64,000 bases of DNA, from positions 124,001-188,000 of the forward strand of contig CAVSII010000012.1 of assembly GCA_963727955.1 (NCBI GenBank). Direction: 5' to 3'. Of this stretch, positions 43,154-52,238 are shown piece after piece; within the stretch, counting starts at the first letter, position 1, and the number at the start of each line of letters is the position of its first letter. Both the position numbers and the translations under genes were made by a program. The notes under the pieces were generated by a model. It did no database searches. It was not told the DNA's origin and worked only from the letters and a program-made list of their open reading frames with translations. Source of the DNA: Bog-756 sp963727955 (GTDB lineage Bacteria; Actinomycetota; Acidimicrobiia; Acidimicrobiales; RAAP-2).

Positions 43154-44941
43154 TTGTGCACGGCGACCGCCGGTTATCATGAGCGGACGATCGACGGGAA
43201 CGTCATCAACACCGGGAGAAGGCGCCGGCGTCTGTTGGGCGTGACGGGCACGGCCGGAGCCCTGGTGGCGGCGACGCTCGTGGGCGCCGTCCTGGTCGTC
43301 TGTGCTGCGAGCGCCGCCACTCCGCCCTCCAAAGATGCGGTCCCGAGAACGCCGCCCGCCGCCCTCGAAGCGGTGGCGTGCCCTACTGCGGCGACATGTA
43401 TCACTGTCGGTGGGGCCGGAGGGATCAGCGTCAGCCACGACCGTGGACGGAAATGGTCCACGGTGGCCGTTCCCACCAAGAACTATCTCTTCGGCGTTTC
43501 CTGCCCGACGGCGACCGGCTGCGTCGCCGTCGGCGATGCCGGAACTGCGCTGGTCACCACCGATGGCGGACGGAAGTGGAGACAGCACAAGACCGGCGTG
43601 GACGTCCCCCTCAGCGGGGTCGACTGTCCCGACAGGCGGTACTGCGTCGCCGTCGGCGAGGGAGACACAGTGCTGGTGTCGAAGGACGGGGGCCTCCGAT
43701 GGCGTGTCGTCCACCGGGGTGTGGGCGTCCTCGACGGGGTGGGCTGCAGCTCATCGATGCGCTGCGCCGCCGTGACCAGCGCCGCCACCCAGGATCTGTC
43801 GACCACCACGGGCACCAGCTGGGCGAGCACGCCCGTACCCTTCTCGGTTCTCGACGGGTTAGAGGCCATGAACGGGGTCGGCTGTCATCTCCGACTGTGC
43901 GTGGGGGTCGGTGCACGCGGCCTGATCGCCGTGTCGTCCGACTCCGGCTCGCAGTGGTCGCCCACCCCACCGGTCACGTCGGCCACCCTCGAAGCGACCA
44001 GTTGTCCCACCGCTCTCCGCTGTGTGGCGGTGGGCACCGCCGGCACCGTCCTGCGTACCGTCGATGCCGGTGCCTCCTGGGTGGCGGAATCCTCCCCCAC
44101 CGGCCAGACCCTGCTCGGTGTCGACTGTCCGAGCGTGGACGACTGCGTGGCGGCGGGGAGCGGCGGCACCGTGCTCACCTCGTCCGACGGCGGTGTCCTC
44201 TGGGCCTTGCGCCGAGGCCGGCCGGTGCCGTCGGCCACAGTGCGGGTGCTGGTGGTCGGCGACTCCTTCGCCCACACGCTGGCCATGGGCCTGGCCGGCA
44301 ACGCCTCGGCCTACGGAGTCACCCTGTTCGACGGGTCGCTGGACGGCTGCGCCCTGGCCCGAGGCAGTCCGATCCTGCTCGGCCCCACGCCGTACCCGGT
44401 GAGCGGGCCCTGTGCGCCCACCGGACCGGGATGGCCGGCCCAGTACCAGACAGACGTGGCCACAGACAGACCGGATCTGTCCCTTCTCGTTCTCGGCCCC
44501 TGGGACCTCTCGACCCGCTTCATCGACGGCACCTGGCAAGCCCCCGGCCAGACCGGCTTCGATGCGTACTACTTCGGTCAGCTCCTCACCGGCGTGGCCA
44601 TCCTGTCGGCCGACGGTGGGCGGGTGGCCATCACCACGGTTCCCGATGTGCGCACAGCGGGAGCCGAGCTGTGCGTCCCGCCACCCCCGTCCTCCCCCGG
44701 GTGTCCCACCGCCGAACAGCGGGTGGCGGCTCTCAACGCCGTGGCCCGGACCGTGGCCGACGGTTCCTCCGACCGGGTGACCCTGATCGATCTGCACGGG
44801 AAGCTGGACCCCCGGGACACCTTCGAGAGCACCATCGACGGTGTGGCGGTGCGGGCCGCCGACGGTGTCCACCTGAGCGCACCCGGTGGCCAATGGTTGA
44901 CGCCATGGCTGCTCCCCAAACTCATCGCCGCCACGCACTGA
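43154..44941 (+). CDS. Exported seven-bladed propeller fused to an SGNH hydrolase domain
   Basis: The signal/anchor segment RRRRRLLGVTGTAGALVAAT and its hydrophobic core are followed by seven repeats of about 42 residues with the pattern CPTxxxCVAVGxxGTVLxTxDGGxxW, a BNR/Ycf48-like propeller in which most blades carry a C-x5-C pair. From about residue 380 an SGNH hydrolase begins: VLVVGDSFAHTLAMGLAG (block I serine), SLLVLGPWDLS, and DGVHLSAPGG (block V Asp/His). The SGNH part resembles the domains attached to acyltransferase-3 proteins, which act on envelope sugars. The start is uncertain: TTG at 43154 leaves room for a promoter, whereas a GTG at 43022 would almost abut the divergent gene. 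Confidence 0.7.
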   Translation: MCTATAGYHERTIDGNVINTGRRRRRLLGVTGTAGALVAATLVGAVLVVCAASAATPPSKDAVPRTPPAALEAVACPTAATCITVGGAGGISVSHDRGRKWSTVAVPTKNYLFGVSCPTATGCVAVGDAGTALVTTDGGRKWRQHKTGVDVPLSGVDCPDRRYCVAVGEGDTVLVSKDGGLRWRVVHRGVGVLDGVGCSSSMRCAAVTSAATQDLSTTTGTSWASTPVPFSVLDGLEAMNGVGCHLRLCVGVGARGLIAVSSDSGSQWSPTPPVTSATLEATSCPTALRCVAVGTAGTVLRTVDAGASWVAESSPTGQTLLGVDCPSVDDCVAAGSGGTVLTSSDGGVLWALRRGRPVPSATVRVLVVGDSFAHTLAMGLAGNASAYGVTLFDGSLDGCALARGSPILLGPTPYPVSGPCAPTGPGWPAQYQTDVATDRPDLSLLVLGPWDLSTRFIDGTWQAPGQTGFDAYYFGQLLTGVAILSADGGRVAITTVPDVRTAGAELCVPPPPSSPGCPTAEQRVAALNAVARTVADGSSDRVTLIDLHGKLDPRDTFESTIDGVAVRAADGVHLSAPGGQWLTPWLLPKLIAATH

Positions 44942-45082
44942 AGACGACCCTCCACCTCGGGGACCGACGGACCGATCCTGCCTATAGTCAGACGGAGAAT
45001 CGTGAGGCAGGGACGCCCGCCGGGTCGGTGCAATCGGGCTGACGGGCGAAGAGAAGTCAGCCGAGGACTGAGGGGGACGCTC

Positions 45083-46792
45083 ATGCGCACCTGGGGAGCG
45101 AGTGGGGCCGGTGCCACCCTGCGACGGGCACAAGCCGCCTCGGCCTATGGGCGACGCCATGGCTGCAGCGTCGACGAGGCCGACGAAGTCGTTCAGCAAA
45201 GACTGTCCCGACGCCAGTTCCTGGTCGGTGCCGGGGCGGTGGCAGCCGCCACCACCCTGTGGGCATCGCCGGCGGGCGCCGATCCACGCCGGTCGGCGGT
45301 CCACTCCAGCCGGGGACGGCGCCCCCCGACCGGCAGCGTGGTCATCGTGGGTTCCGGAATCGCCGGTCTGGGGTGTGCCTACCGCCTCTGGCTCAGACAC
45401 GGGATCGCGGCCAGCGTGTACGAGTACAACACATTGGCCGGAGGCCGTATTCGTACGCTCCGCGGCTACTTCGACGACGACCAGCTGGTCGAGGAGCACG
45501 CCGAGTTCGTCAACCCGGAGCACACGGCCACGCTGGCCCTGGCCCGAACCTTCGGCCTCTCCCTGGACAACACCGACAAATACCGGCGCGGTACCCACCC
45601 ACAGGACGAGACGCTCCGCTTCCACGGTAAGCCCTGGTCTCAGAGCCAGGTCAACGACGACTGGCACGCATGGGGATGGAAGCTGTTCCACGACGCCGCC
45701 TTCAACACGGCCCCGTGGCCCCAGCTCTACAACGACAACAACCCGGGAGGTCGCCTGCTCGACCACATGTCGGCGACCGAGTGGATCGAGAATTACATCC
45801 CGGGCGGAATGGCTTCGGACTTCGGCGCCCTGTGCGTCTCGGCCATCCTCGACGAGTTCGGTGGCCCGCCCGACGAACAGTCGGCCCTCAACCTCGTCTA
45901 TCTGCTGGGAGAGGACGACAGCACGGCCAACGGGTTCCAGCCCCGCCGGTCGCCGGCACTGGGCGGAGCCGACGAGAAGTGGCACATCCACGGCGGGACC
46001 GACCTACTCATCTCCGGACTGATCGACCGCCTACCGGCCGGGACGGTGAACCTCGACCAGGAACTGGTGGCGGTCCGACCCTCCGGTAACGGTTACGCCT
46101 GTACCTTCCAGAGCGGCGCCACCACCTACGACGTGGCGGCCGACCACGTGGTGTTGGCCCTGCCCTTCACCCGGTTGCGATCGGTCGACCTCTCGTCCTG
46201 CGACATCGCCCCTCTCCACCGGCGGTCCATCGAGGAGGAGCCTCTGGGTTCAAACGCCAAGTTCTTCGTGCAGTGCACCGACCGGGTATGGAACGAGCCG
46301 GACCGAGCCGACGGGAATGCCTACTGCCTGGGCCTGGTCCAGGGGGCCTGGGACCCCACCATCTACCAGTCGGGTGCGGCCGGTATCCTGGCCGCCCTGC
46401 CCGGGGGGACGGTCGGCCAGGATTGGGGGCCCCGGTACGGGCTGACCACCTATCGGGGAACACCCCCCGACACCATGACCAACGATTACCTGGGTGCCTT
46501 CAACGCTCTCTTTGCCGGCGTCAGCCAGGCCTACAACGGACGATCCTTCTTCGTCTGGTCGAGTGGCGACCCCCACATCCTGGGCGCCTACTCCTACCTC
46601 AAGGTCGGCCAGTACACCGCCTTCAACGGCATCCAGGGACAGCAGGAGGGGAACCTCCATTTCGCCGGTGAGCAGACGTCGATCAATTTCCAGGGCTACA
46701 TCGAAGGCGGCCTCCGGAGTGGTTACCGCTGCGCCGACGAGGTCGTGGGCCGGCCAGGACCGGTCGATGACCTGCCTGTGGACAGCGGGTGA
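45083..46792 (+). CDS. Tat-exported flavin monoamine oxidase family protein
   Basis: This 569-residue protein carries a twin-arginine signal (SRRQFLVGAGAVAAATT then ASPAGA) after an unusual N-terminal extension of about 40 residues. The FAD fold VVIVGSGIAGLGCAYRLWLR and AGGRIRT follow; HGGTDLLISGLIDRLP and the terminal NLHFAGEQTSINFQGYIEGGLRSGYRCADEV are the standard amine-oxidase FAD and substrate segments (key piece HFAGEQTS). It is folded with FAD in the cytoplasm and then exported. The ATG at 45083 has AGGGGG upstream. The next gene overlaps its stop as GTGA. Confidence 0.85.
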   Translation: MRTWGASGAGATLRRAQAASAYGRRHGCSVDEADEVVQQRLSRRQFLVGAGAVAAATTLWASPAGADPRRSAVHSSRGRRPPTGSVVIVGSGIAGLGCAYRLWLRHGIAASVYEYNTLAGGRIRTLRGYFDDDQLVEEHAEFVNPEHTATLALARTFGLSLDNTDKYRRGTHPQDETLRFHGKPWSQSQVNDDWHAWGWKLFHDAAFNTAPWPQLYNDNNPGGRLLDHMSATEWIENYIPGGMASDFGALCVSAILDEFGGPPDEQSALNLVYLLGEDDSTANGFQPRRSPALGGADEKWHIHGGTDLLISGLIDRLPAGTVNLDQELVAVRPSGNGYACTFQSGATTYDVAADHVVLALPFTRLRSVDLSSCDIAPLHRRSIEEEPLGSNAKFFVQCTDRVWNEPDRADGNAYCLGLVQGAWDPTIYQSGAAGILAALPGGTVGQDWGPRYGLTTYRGTPPDTMTNDYLGAFNALFAGVSQAYNGRSFFVWSSGDPHILGAYSYLKVGQYTAFNGIQGQQEGNLHFAGEQTSINFQGYIEGGLRSGYRCADEVVGRPGPVDDLPVDSG

Positions 46793-48864
46793 GTGCTCGT
46801 CTGCCGATCCCGCCAATCCTGCCCAGGTGCCTGGCCGCCGTGGTGGTTCTGGCCGGCGTTCTCACCACGGCATCCGCATCCGCCCATGCGGCCACGCCGG
46901 CGGGGACGGGTGGTGGATCGACCGTGGTGATCGGGAGCCAGCACCTCACCGCCTGTGGCTCCGACCCCGCCGTCTACTGCGGGACGCTGCCGGTTCCTCT
47001 CGACTACGCCGATCCCGTGAGCCCGGACATCTCGGTGGCCTACCGGTGGTATCCGGCCACCTCGCCTGTCGGGGGTGTGGCCGCCGGTACGGTCATGCCC
47101 GTCGAAGGCGGTCCCGGCTACCCGTCCATCGGCTCGGTGGCCTGGGACGAACACCAGGTCGAGGGTCCATCGGGCTACGCCACCATGTACGGCTCCCTGC
47201 TCGACAACTGGAACATGCTGGTCGTCGACCTGCGTGGGACGGGGCAGTCGACGCCACTCGACTGTCCGGCCCTGCAGGACTACACAGGACAGGCCAGCGG
47301 CACCGCTTTCACGGCCGTCGTGGCGGCCTGTGCCGACAAGCTCGATCACCGGTGGCGGCGTCCCTCCGGGGGCTACTACCAGGCTTCGGATCTCTTCACT
47401 TCGGCCCCGGCGGCCGCTGATGTGGCCTCGGTCATCCGCGCCCTGGGGCTGCGCGGGGTCGACCTGTACGGCGATTCCTACGGGTCGTTCTTCGCCCAGG
47501 TCTTCGCCAGCCGCTACCCCGCTCTGATCCGATCGGTGGTCCTCGACTCGACCTATCCCACCCAGGACCTCGACCCCTGGTACCGGTCCACCGTCGATTC
47601 GATGCCCGCTGATTTCGACACCGCCTGCCTGCGCAGCCCGGCCTGCGCCCAGGCCGCACCGGGGCCGTCCTGGTCGCGTATCGAGGACCTGGCCGGGCGA
47701 CTGCGGACGGCGCCGGTGGGCGGCACCGTACCCGGTCCGTCCGGCGCCCTCGAGCACGTGACCATGAACGTCGTCGGCCTGGTCGACCTGGTCAACGACG
47801 CCGCCGGCGATCCGATCGTCTACCGCGAGCTGGACGCCTCGGCCCGTGCCCTTCTCCTGACCGGTGACCCCGACCCCCTGCTCCGGCTCTACGCCCAGCG
47901 ACTCGCTTCCGACGAGGCCTACTTCGGCACGCCGGCGGCGGCCTACTCCGGTGAGCTGTACTTCGCCGTGTCCTGTCTCGACTACCCGCAGCTGTTCGAC
48001 ATGTCCCACACAGAAGGGTCCCGACTGACACAGCTGGGCACCGCCGAAAATGAGCTGCCCTCCGGCACCTTCGCCCCTTTCACCACGGCCGAGTGGCTCG
48101 ACCAGGACCAGTACACCGAGGCCTATACGGCCTGCGCCGGCTGGCCCTCACCGGCCCCGAGCACACCACCCCCCACCACCGGTCAGCCCCTCATGCCGGC
48201 GTCGATGCCCATCCTCGTCCTGGGCGGTGAATTCGACACCTGGACGCCACCGTCGGGCGTCCCCCAGGTGCTCGGCCAGCTGGGTGGCCACAGCCGTTTC
48301 GTGGAGCTGGCCAACGCCACTCACGTGGTGGGTGAGGGTGACACCGCATGCGGATCCCAACTGGTGCAGTCATTCGTGGCCGATCCGGCCGCCCTCGATG
48401 CCATGAACACCTCCTGCGCGGCGGCCGTTCCGCCCATCCGCACCGTCGGGGTCTACGCCCAGTCGTTGGCCGCCGTTCCCCCACTGGCCCCGGGTGCATC
48501 CAATCACGGATCGACCACCCTGCTCCGGCTGGGCGCGGTGGCGGTGGCCACCGCCGGTGACGCCCTGGAGCGCCATCTGGCCATCGGTGCCGCCGTCGAC
48601 CACGGGCTCCACGGAGGTACCGCCCACACCCGGCGGGGCGGGAGGCTCATCACTCTGGACCGGGACGCCCTGGTGCCGAAAGTACCGGTCAGCGGCACGC
48701 TGTCGGTGAGTGCCACCGCCGTGTCGGCCACGGTCACCGCCCGGGCCGGTCGGACCTCGGCCACCTTCGAGGTGGCCTGGCCGCTGTCGGGCACCGATGC
48801 GGTGGCCCGGGTATCGGGAACGTCATCCCGCACCTCGGTGACCGGCACCACCGACGCTCCCTGA
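46789..48864 (+). CDS. Secreted alpha/beta hydrolase, tripeptidyl-aminopeptidase-like
   Basis: This 691-residue protein has a signal peptide (hydrophobic LAAVVVLAGVLTTASASAHA). YCGTLPVPLDYADP and VMPVEGGPGYPS are typical of the SlpD/SlpE and tripeptidyl-peptidase group. The catalytic serine is in DLYGDSYGSFFAQ, the aspartate in LVLGGEFDTWTPPSG and the histidine in ANATHVVGEGD, and several cysteines suggest disulfides. About 150 C-terminal residues form an extra Thr/Val-rich beta domain. The GTG start overlaps the upstream stop, so it is translated with the flavin oxidase. Confidence 0.88.
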   Translation: MSARLPIPPILPRCLAAVVVLAGVLTTASASAHAATPAGTGGGSTVVIGSQHLTACGSDPAVYCGTLPVPLDYADPVSPDISVAYRWYPATSPVGGVAAGTVMPVEGGPGYPSIGSVAWDEHQVEGPSGYATMYGSLLDNWNMLVVDLRGTGQSTPLDCPALQDYTGQASGTAFTAVVAACADKLDHRWRRPSGGYYQASDLFTSAPAAADVASVIRALGLRGVDLYGDSYGSFFAQVFASRYPALIRSVVLDSTYPTQDLDPWYRSTVDSMPADFDTACLRSPACAQAAPGPSWSRIEDLAGRLRTAPVGGTVPGPSGALEHVTMNVVGLVDLVNDAAGDPIVYRELDASARALLLTGDPDPLLRLYAQRLASDEAYFGTPAAAYSGELYFAVSCLDYPQLFDMSHTEGSRLTQLGTAENELPSGTFAPFTTAEWLDQDQYTEAYTACAGWPSPAPSTPPPTTGQPLMPASMPILVLGGEFDTWTPPSGVPQVLGQLGGHSRFVELANATHVVGEGDTACGSQLVQSFVADPAALDAMNTSCAAAVPPIRTVGVYAQSLAAVPPLAPGASNHGSTTLLRLGAVAVATAGDALERHLAIGAAVDHGLHGGTAHTRRGGRLITLDRDALVPKVPVSGTLSVSATAVSATVTARAGRTSATFEVAWPLSGTDAVARVSGTSSRTSVTGTTDAP

Positions 48865-48990
48865 CCGCTCCGCCGCCCCGAGGGCCCTGTGGCCCGACGG
48901 ACGTCGAGCGGATCCCGACACGGGGATCCCGCCTTTGCCACCATGGGGGGCGCCTGCCGCCCGGTCGGGCCTACGGGGAGTCGAAAAACC

Positions 48991-49464
48991 ATGACCACGT
49001 CACTGTTCATCTTCGGGGTGCTCGGGGTGGCCAGCACCGCCGCCGCCTTCGTCGGCAACCGGCGCCTCTTCATGGCCGGGGGAGCTGGGCCCGTCTCCCT
49101 GCTCGAGACGCTGTATTACGTCATCGGCGCCATCTCCCTGGGTCTGGGTTGGTACTTCAACGTCCGCTACACCCACCAGTACGGGCACAGCGCCAGCTAC
49201 GTCAACTACACCCGCATGCTGTTCACCAACTGGGCCGCCGATTCGGCGGCCCAGGACTACACCATCGTCAACGTGGTCCTGCTGCCGATGTGGACGATCG
49301 TCGACGGTCGTCGTCGGGATCTCCGCATCCCGTGGATCTTCTTCGTGATGAGCCTGTTCACCAGCCTGGCCTTTTCGGTGGCCATGTACCTGGCCTTCAT
49401 CGAGAGGCAGATCCGCTACAACCGGGCCGCCGAGCCCGAGTCGGCACTGTCGAGAACGGCGTAG
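48991..49464 (+). CDS. DUF2834 family membrane protein
   Basis: This 157-residue protein has four predicted membrane segments (start of the protein, LLETLYYVIGAISLGLGWYF, TIVNVVLLPMWTIVDG and IFFVMSLFTSLAFSVAMYLAF). The D-x(2)-R positions around helix 3 (WTIVDGRRRDLRIPW) match DUF2834, a family of unknown function. The ATG at 48991 has GGGGAG ten bases upstream. Its last 49 bases overlap the converging phytoene-desaturase-like gene. Confidence 0.8.
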   Translation: MTTSLFIFGVLGVASTAAAFVGNRRLFMAGGAGPVSLLETLYYVIGAISLGLGWYFNVRYTHQYGHSASYVNYTRMLFTNWAADSAAQDYTIVNVVLLPMWTIVDGRRRDLRIPWIFFVMSLFTSLAFSVAMYLAFIERQIRYNRAAEPESALSRTA

Positions 49465-50993
49465 CCACAGTTGTATCCGGGGATGAACGTCACCCCCGGG
49501 CCGCCGTGACAGCCGGCGCCACACAGGTAGAGACCGTCTACCGGGATCGGACTGTCGGCCCATCCCCGAGGGCCGGGCCGGAACGGTCCCATGAACTCCG
49601 GTTGCATGAGACCGTGGCAGAAGTCGCCGCCGGTGCACCCGAACATGAGCTCATAGGTGTAGGCGGGATAGCTGAACTGGCGTTCGATCAGATCGGGGAA
49701 GTTGGGTGCCCTGGTGGCGATCTTTTCCACGATGCGCAGAGCCATCTCGTCACGCAGACGGGCCTGCTCCTCATGGGTGGCACCGATCGGGAAGTAGAAG
49801 GCGAAGCTGCTGGCCGCGTGCTTCCCCGGTGGGGCCTGACCGGGATCGTCGATGGTGGGGATGGCCAGATTGAAGGAAGGCGACACGGGAACCAGACCGC
49901 GCACACAGCCCTCGAAGTCTTCCTGCATCTGCTCGGCCGTGCCGAAGAAGGTGACGTTCCTGCGCAGATCGCCGGTGTTGAGCTCCTCGTAGGGGCCGAT
50001 GTACTCGGGCAGCCCGCTCAGGGCGAAGTGGAGTTGGAAGTAGGCGGCCCGGTGGTCGATGGCCCCCACCCGCTGGACGAAGGCCTCGGGTAGAGCCTCG
50101 GCCTCGAGCAGCTGGGTGAACGTGGCGGTGGGATCGAGATTGGAGACCACGACCGGTGCGGTCACCACTTCTCCGTCGGCCAGGGCCACGCCGGCCACCC
50201 GCCCCTCCGAAACCACGATCCGGGAAACCTTGGCGTGACGGCGTATCTCTCCTCCGCTTCCCTCGAACAAGGTCAGCAGGTGCTGCGACATGGTCCCGAT
50301 CCCGCCCTTCACCTTGGACATGGTGGCGTCGCCCGGTGAGGCCAGGGCGAAGGCCAGACACAGTGCCGAGCCTGGCGAGTAGGGGCCGCGGAAGGTCGAG
50401 TTGACGGCCAGAAAGGCCAACATGGAACGGATCTGGGCGTGCTTCTCCCGGTCGGGCAGGAACCGGTCGACCACGTCCATCACGCTGCCGAACATCATGG
50501 TGCGGATGGCCTCGCGCTCGGTCTCGTTGGTGGCGCTGGCCCACATGTCGTCGAGCGAGTTGGGCGGCTTGCGCACGTCGAACCGACCCAGGGCCCGGGC
50601 CGGCGCCTCGGCCCAGGCGGCGATTTCGGCCATCCCCAGGACCGCCTCCATCCCCACCGTGGCCCCCAGGTGGTCGAGGAGCTTGGCCGGATCGCTGTAG
50701 AGCAGGATGGCGGGCTCGTCGGCCGCCCCCAAACTGGCCGACTGGACCTCGGGCTCGTAGATGGGACAGGCGGCGAAACCGAGGTCGTCGAAGATCTCGT
50801 TGGGCATGGGGAACTGGATCGACCCGGCCAACTCGAACCGGTACCCGCGCATCAACTCCGTGGAGGTGGCCATGCCCCCGATGAAGTGGTTCTTCTCCAG
50901 GCACAGGACCCTCATCCCGCCCCGGGCCATGACGGCCGCCGCCGTCAGTCCGTTGTGCCCCGCCCCTATGACGATGGCGTCGAAATCAGACAT
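49416..50993 (-). CDS. Phytoene desaturase-like NAD(P)/FAD oxidoreductase
   Basis: This 525-residue flavoprotein of the CrtI/NDPK-like group opens with AIVIGAGHNGLTAAAVMARGG and VLCLEKNHFIGGMATS. A helical middle region and VSNLDPTATFTQLL follow, and the C-terminal FAD block VDGLYLCGAGCHGGPGVTFIPGYNCG ends it. Similar proteins (COG1233) include carotenoid desaturases and many enzymes of unknown role. With no carotenoid genes nearby, a specific carotenoid role is not claimed. The ATG at 50993 is the conserved start. Confidence 0.85.
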   Translation of the reverse strand: MSDFDAIVIGAGHNGLTAAAVMARGGMRVLCLEKNHFIGGMATSTELMRGYRFELAGSIQFPMPNEIFDDLGFAACPIYEPEVQSASLGAADEPAILLYSDPAKLLDHLGATVGMEAVLGMAEIAAWAEAPARALGRFDVRKPPNSLDDMWASATNETEREAIRTMMFGSVMDVVDRFLPDREKHAQIRSMLAFLAVNSTFRGPYSPGSALCLAFALASPGDATMSKVKGGIGTMSQHLLTLFEGSGGEIRRHAKVSRIVVSEGRVAGVALADGEVVTAPVVVSNLDPTATFTQLLEAEALPEAFVQRVGAIDHRAAYFQLHFALSGLPEYIGPYEELNTGDLRRNVTFFGTAEQMQEDFEGCVRGLVPVSPSFNLAIPTIDDPGQAPPGKHAASSFAFYFPIGATHEEQARLRDEMALRIVEKIATRAPNFPDLIERQFSYPAYTYELMFGCTGGDFCHGLMQPEFMGPFRPGPRGWADSPIPVDGLYLCGAGCHGGPGVTFIPGYNCGYAVLDSADSGSAARL

Positions 50994-51066
50994 CCCGGTG
51001 ACCGTACTACCTGCACTCCACAGCGGCGCTCCCGCGCCATGGTGCGAGACACGCGGCCGGGTGGCC

Positions 51067-51557
51067 TCAGGCCACGGCCCCGGCCGGCAGCCGGGCCAGG
51101 TTCCGGATGGTCCGGGCACAGGCGCGCGCCACCTCGACCCCCTTCACCTCCAGATGCTGGCTGAAGAAGTGGGCGTGCTCAGAGTGATCGTGGAAATGAT
51201 GGGGGTGAGGACGGCGGAGATAACAGGCACGTCGGTGTCCAACTGGACACGCATCAGCCCGTTGAGGACCGCCTCGGCCACGAACTCGTGTCGGTAGATA
51301 CCGCCGTCGACGACCAGCGCGGCGCCCACGATGGCGGCGTAGCGCCCACTGTCGGCCAGCCGCTTGGCATGGAGGGGGATCTCGAAAGCTCCCGGCACGG
51401 TGAACAGGTCGACCCGCTGCTCGGTCACCCCCCAGTTGGCCATCTCGCCGAGGAAGGAGCGGTGGCAGTGAGCGACGATGGCCTCGTGCCAGGTGGATTG
51501 GACGAACGCCAGCCGGACAGCGGGGTCGAGTCGAGCCGGTTCAGGACTGTCCACCAT
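51067..51557 (-). CDS. ribH: 6,7-dimethyl-8-ribityllumazine synthase, type II, with a C-terminal frameshift
   Basis: This enzyme condenses 5-amino-6-ribitylaminouracil and dihydroxybutanone phosphate to lumazine, the riboflavin precursor. The first 120 residues read LAFVQSTWHEAIVAH, TVPGAFEIPLHAK and GAALVVDGGIYRHEFVA, the RibH2 pattern. At the GGGGG run 51201-51205 the frame shifts: in frame the protein would end IISTITL, but one added base gives TPHHFHDHSEHAHFF and then KGVEVARACA to a stop at 51067. The active-site histidine lies in that restored part. A sequencing error or recent mutation is likely. No other rib genes are in this window. Confidence 0.85.
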
Positions 51558-51924
51558 GTGTCCCCCTTGGGGTCGTTCTGTGTTCGGTGCCGATGTCTGG
51601 TGCCGATGTCTGGTGCCGAGGCCCGGTATTGGGTGCCGTAGGCCTCCGTCACCATATTAGAACACGTTCTAGTTCTTGACCACGGCTTCGGTCCGGTTGG
51701 CCCCTCCGCGCCCCCCGACGTTCGGTCAGCGGCGGGTACAGCGGCGGATACAGTGCGGGCAAGGAGGTGCCGTCCGTGCGTAGTGGACCAGCGGCTGCCT
51801 TGGGGAGTCCTTTCGCAGCCGACCGTCCGCGGTCTCACAGCCTCTCGCAGAAAATGGGTTCGACGATCCGGTTGACCATCACCGGGGAAGCGCCGCCAAA
51901 AAGGCGTGGGGTCGGGGATCGGCG
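51558..51924. other. Intergenic region upstream of ribH
   Basis: No gene is supported in these 367 bases between two divergent genes. They contain a 13-bp direct repeat (GGTGCCGATGTCT twice at 51586-51611 plus partial copies), the KstR-like palindrome at 51658-51671, and a stretch from 51680 to 51900 with no clear signal. The region probably holds the ribH promoter and that of the small membrane protein at 51925. Confidence 0.5.
51658..51671. promoter_or_regulatory. KstR-like palindromic operator
   Basis: TAGAAC-AC-GTTCTA is a perfect inverted repeat that fits TnnAACnnGTTnnA, the core recognised by KstR, the TetR-type regulator of steroid and fatty-acid catabolism in mycobacteria and rhodococci. 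It lies about 100 bases upstream of ribH. No KstR gene is in the window, so the binding protein is inferred only from the motif. Confidence 0.5.
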
Positions 51925-52170
51925 TTGACTGAAGACGAACCTTCGTCACCATTGTGGTTCGGGAAGACGGAGAAGGGCCTCGGCTTCGGACCACTGACCT
52001 GGCAGGGACGTGCCGCCCTGGCCTTGTACCTCTTCTTGATCGTGGTGGCCGTGTTCACCTACTCGCAACTGGCCCTGACCGCCTTCGTGGTGATCTTTTA
52101 CACCGTGGCCTTCGGATTCACCGTGGTGGTCAAATCCGACCTCATGAAGAACTGGCCGCCCGGATCCTGA
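51925..52170 (+). CDS. Small two-helix membrane protein
   Basis: This 81-residue protein is not a recognised family. An N-terminal soluble segment with FGKTEKGLGFGPLTWQG is followed by hydrophobic helices at about 29-46 and 51-70 and a short basic/polar tail. It starts with TTG and has no strong ribosome binding site. Neighbours give no functional hint. Confidence 0.6.
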   Translation: MTEDEPSSPLWFGKTEKGLGFGPLTWQGRAALALYLFLIVVAVFTYSQLALTAFVVIFYTVAFGFTVVVKSDLMKNWPPGS

Positions 52171-52238
52171 TCGGCATCACACCAACGCCGCGGGCCGAAA
52201 CGGCGACAGGGCCCGTGATGAGCGGCAGTAGAGGCCGC

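Noticed and set aside
43859..45991. A 710-codon minus-strand frame
   Set aside because: It is antisense to the propeller-SGNH and flavin oxidase genes, which have signal peptides and catalytic motifs; the antisense product has none.
43154..49464. A secondary-metabolite cluster
   Set aside because: There are no synthase, carrier-protein or tailoring genes; the genes are exported hydrolases and an oxidase.
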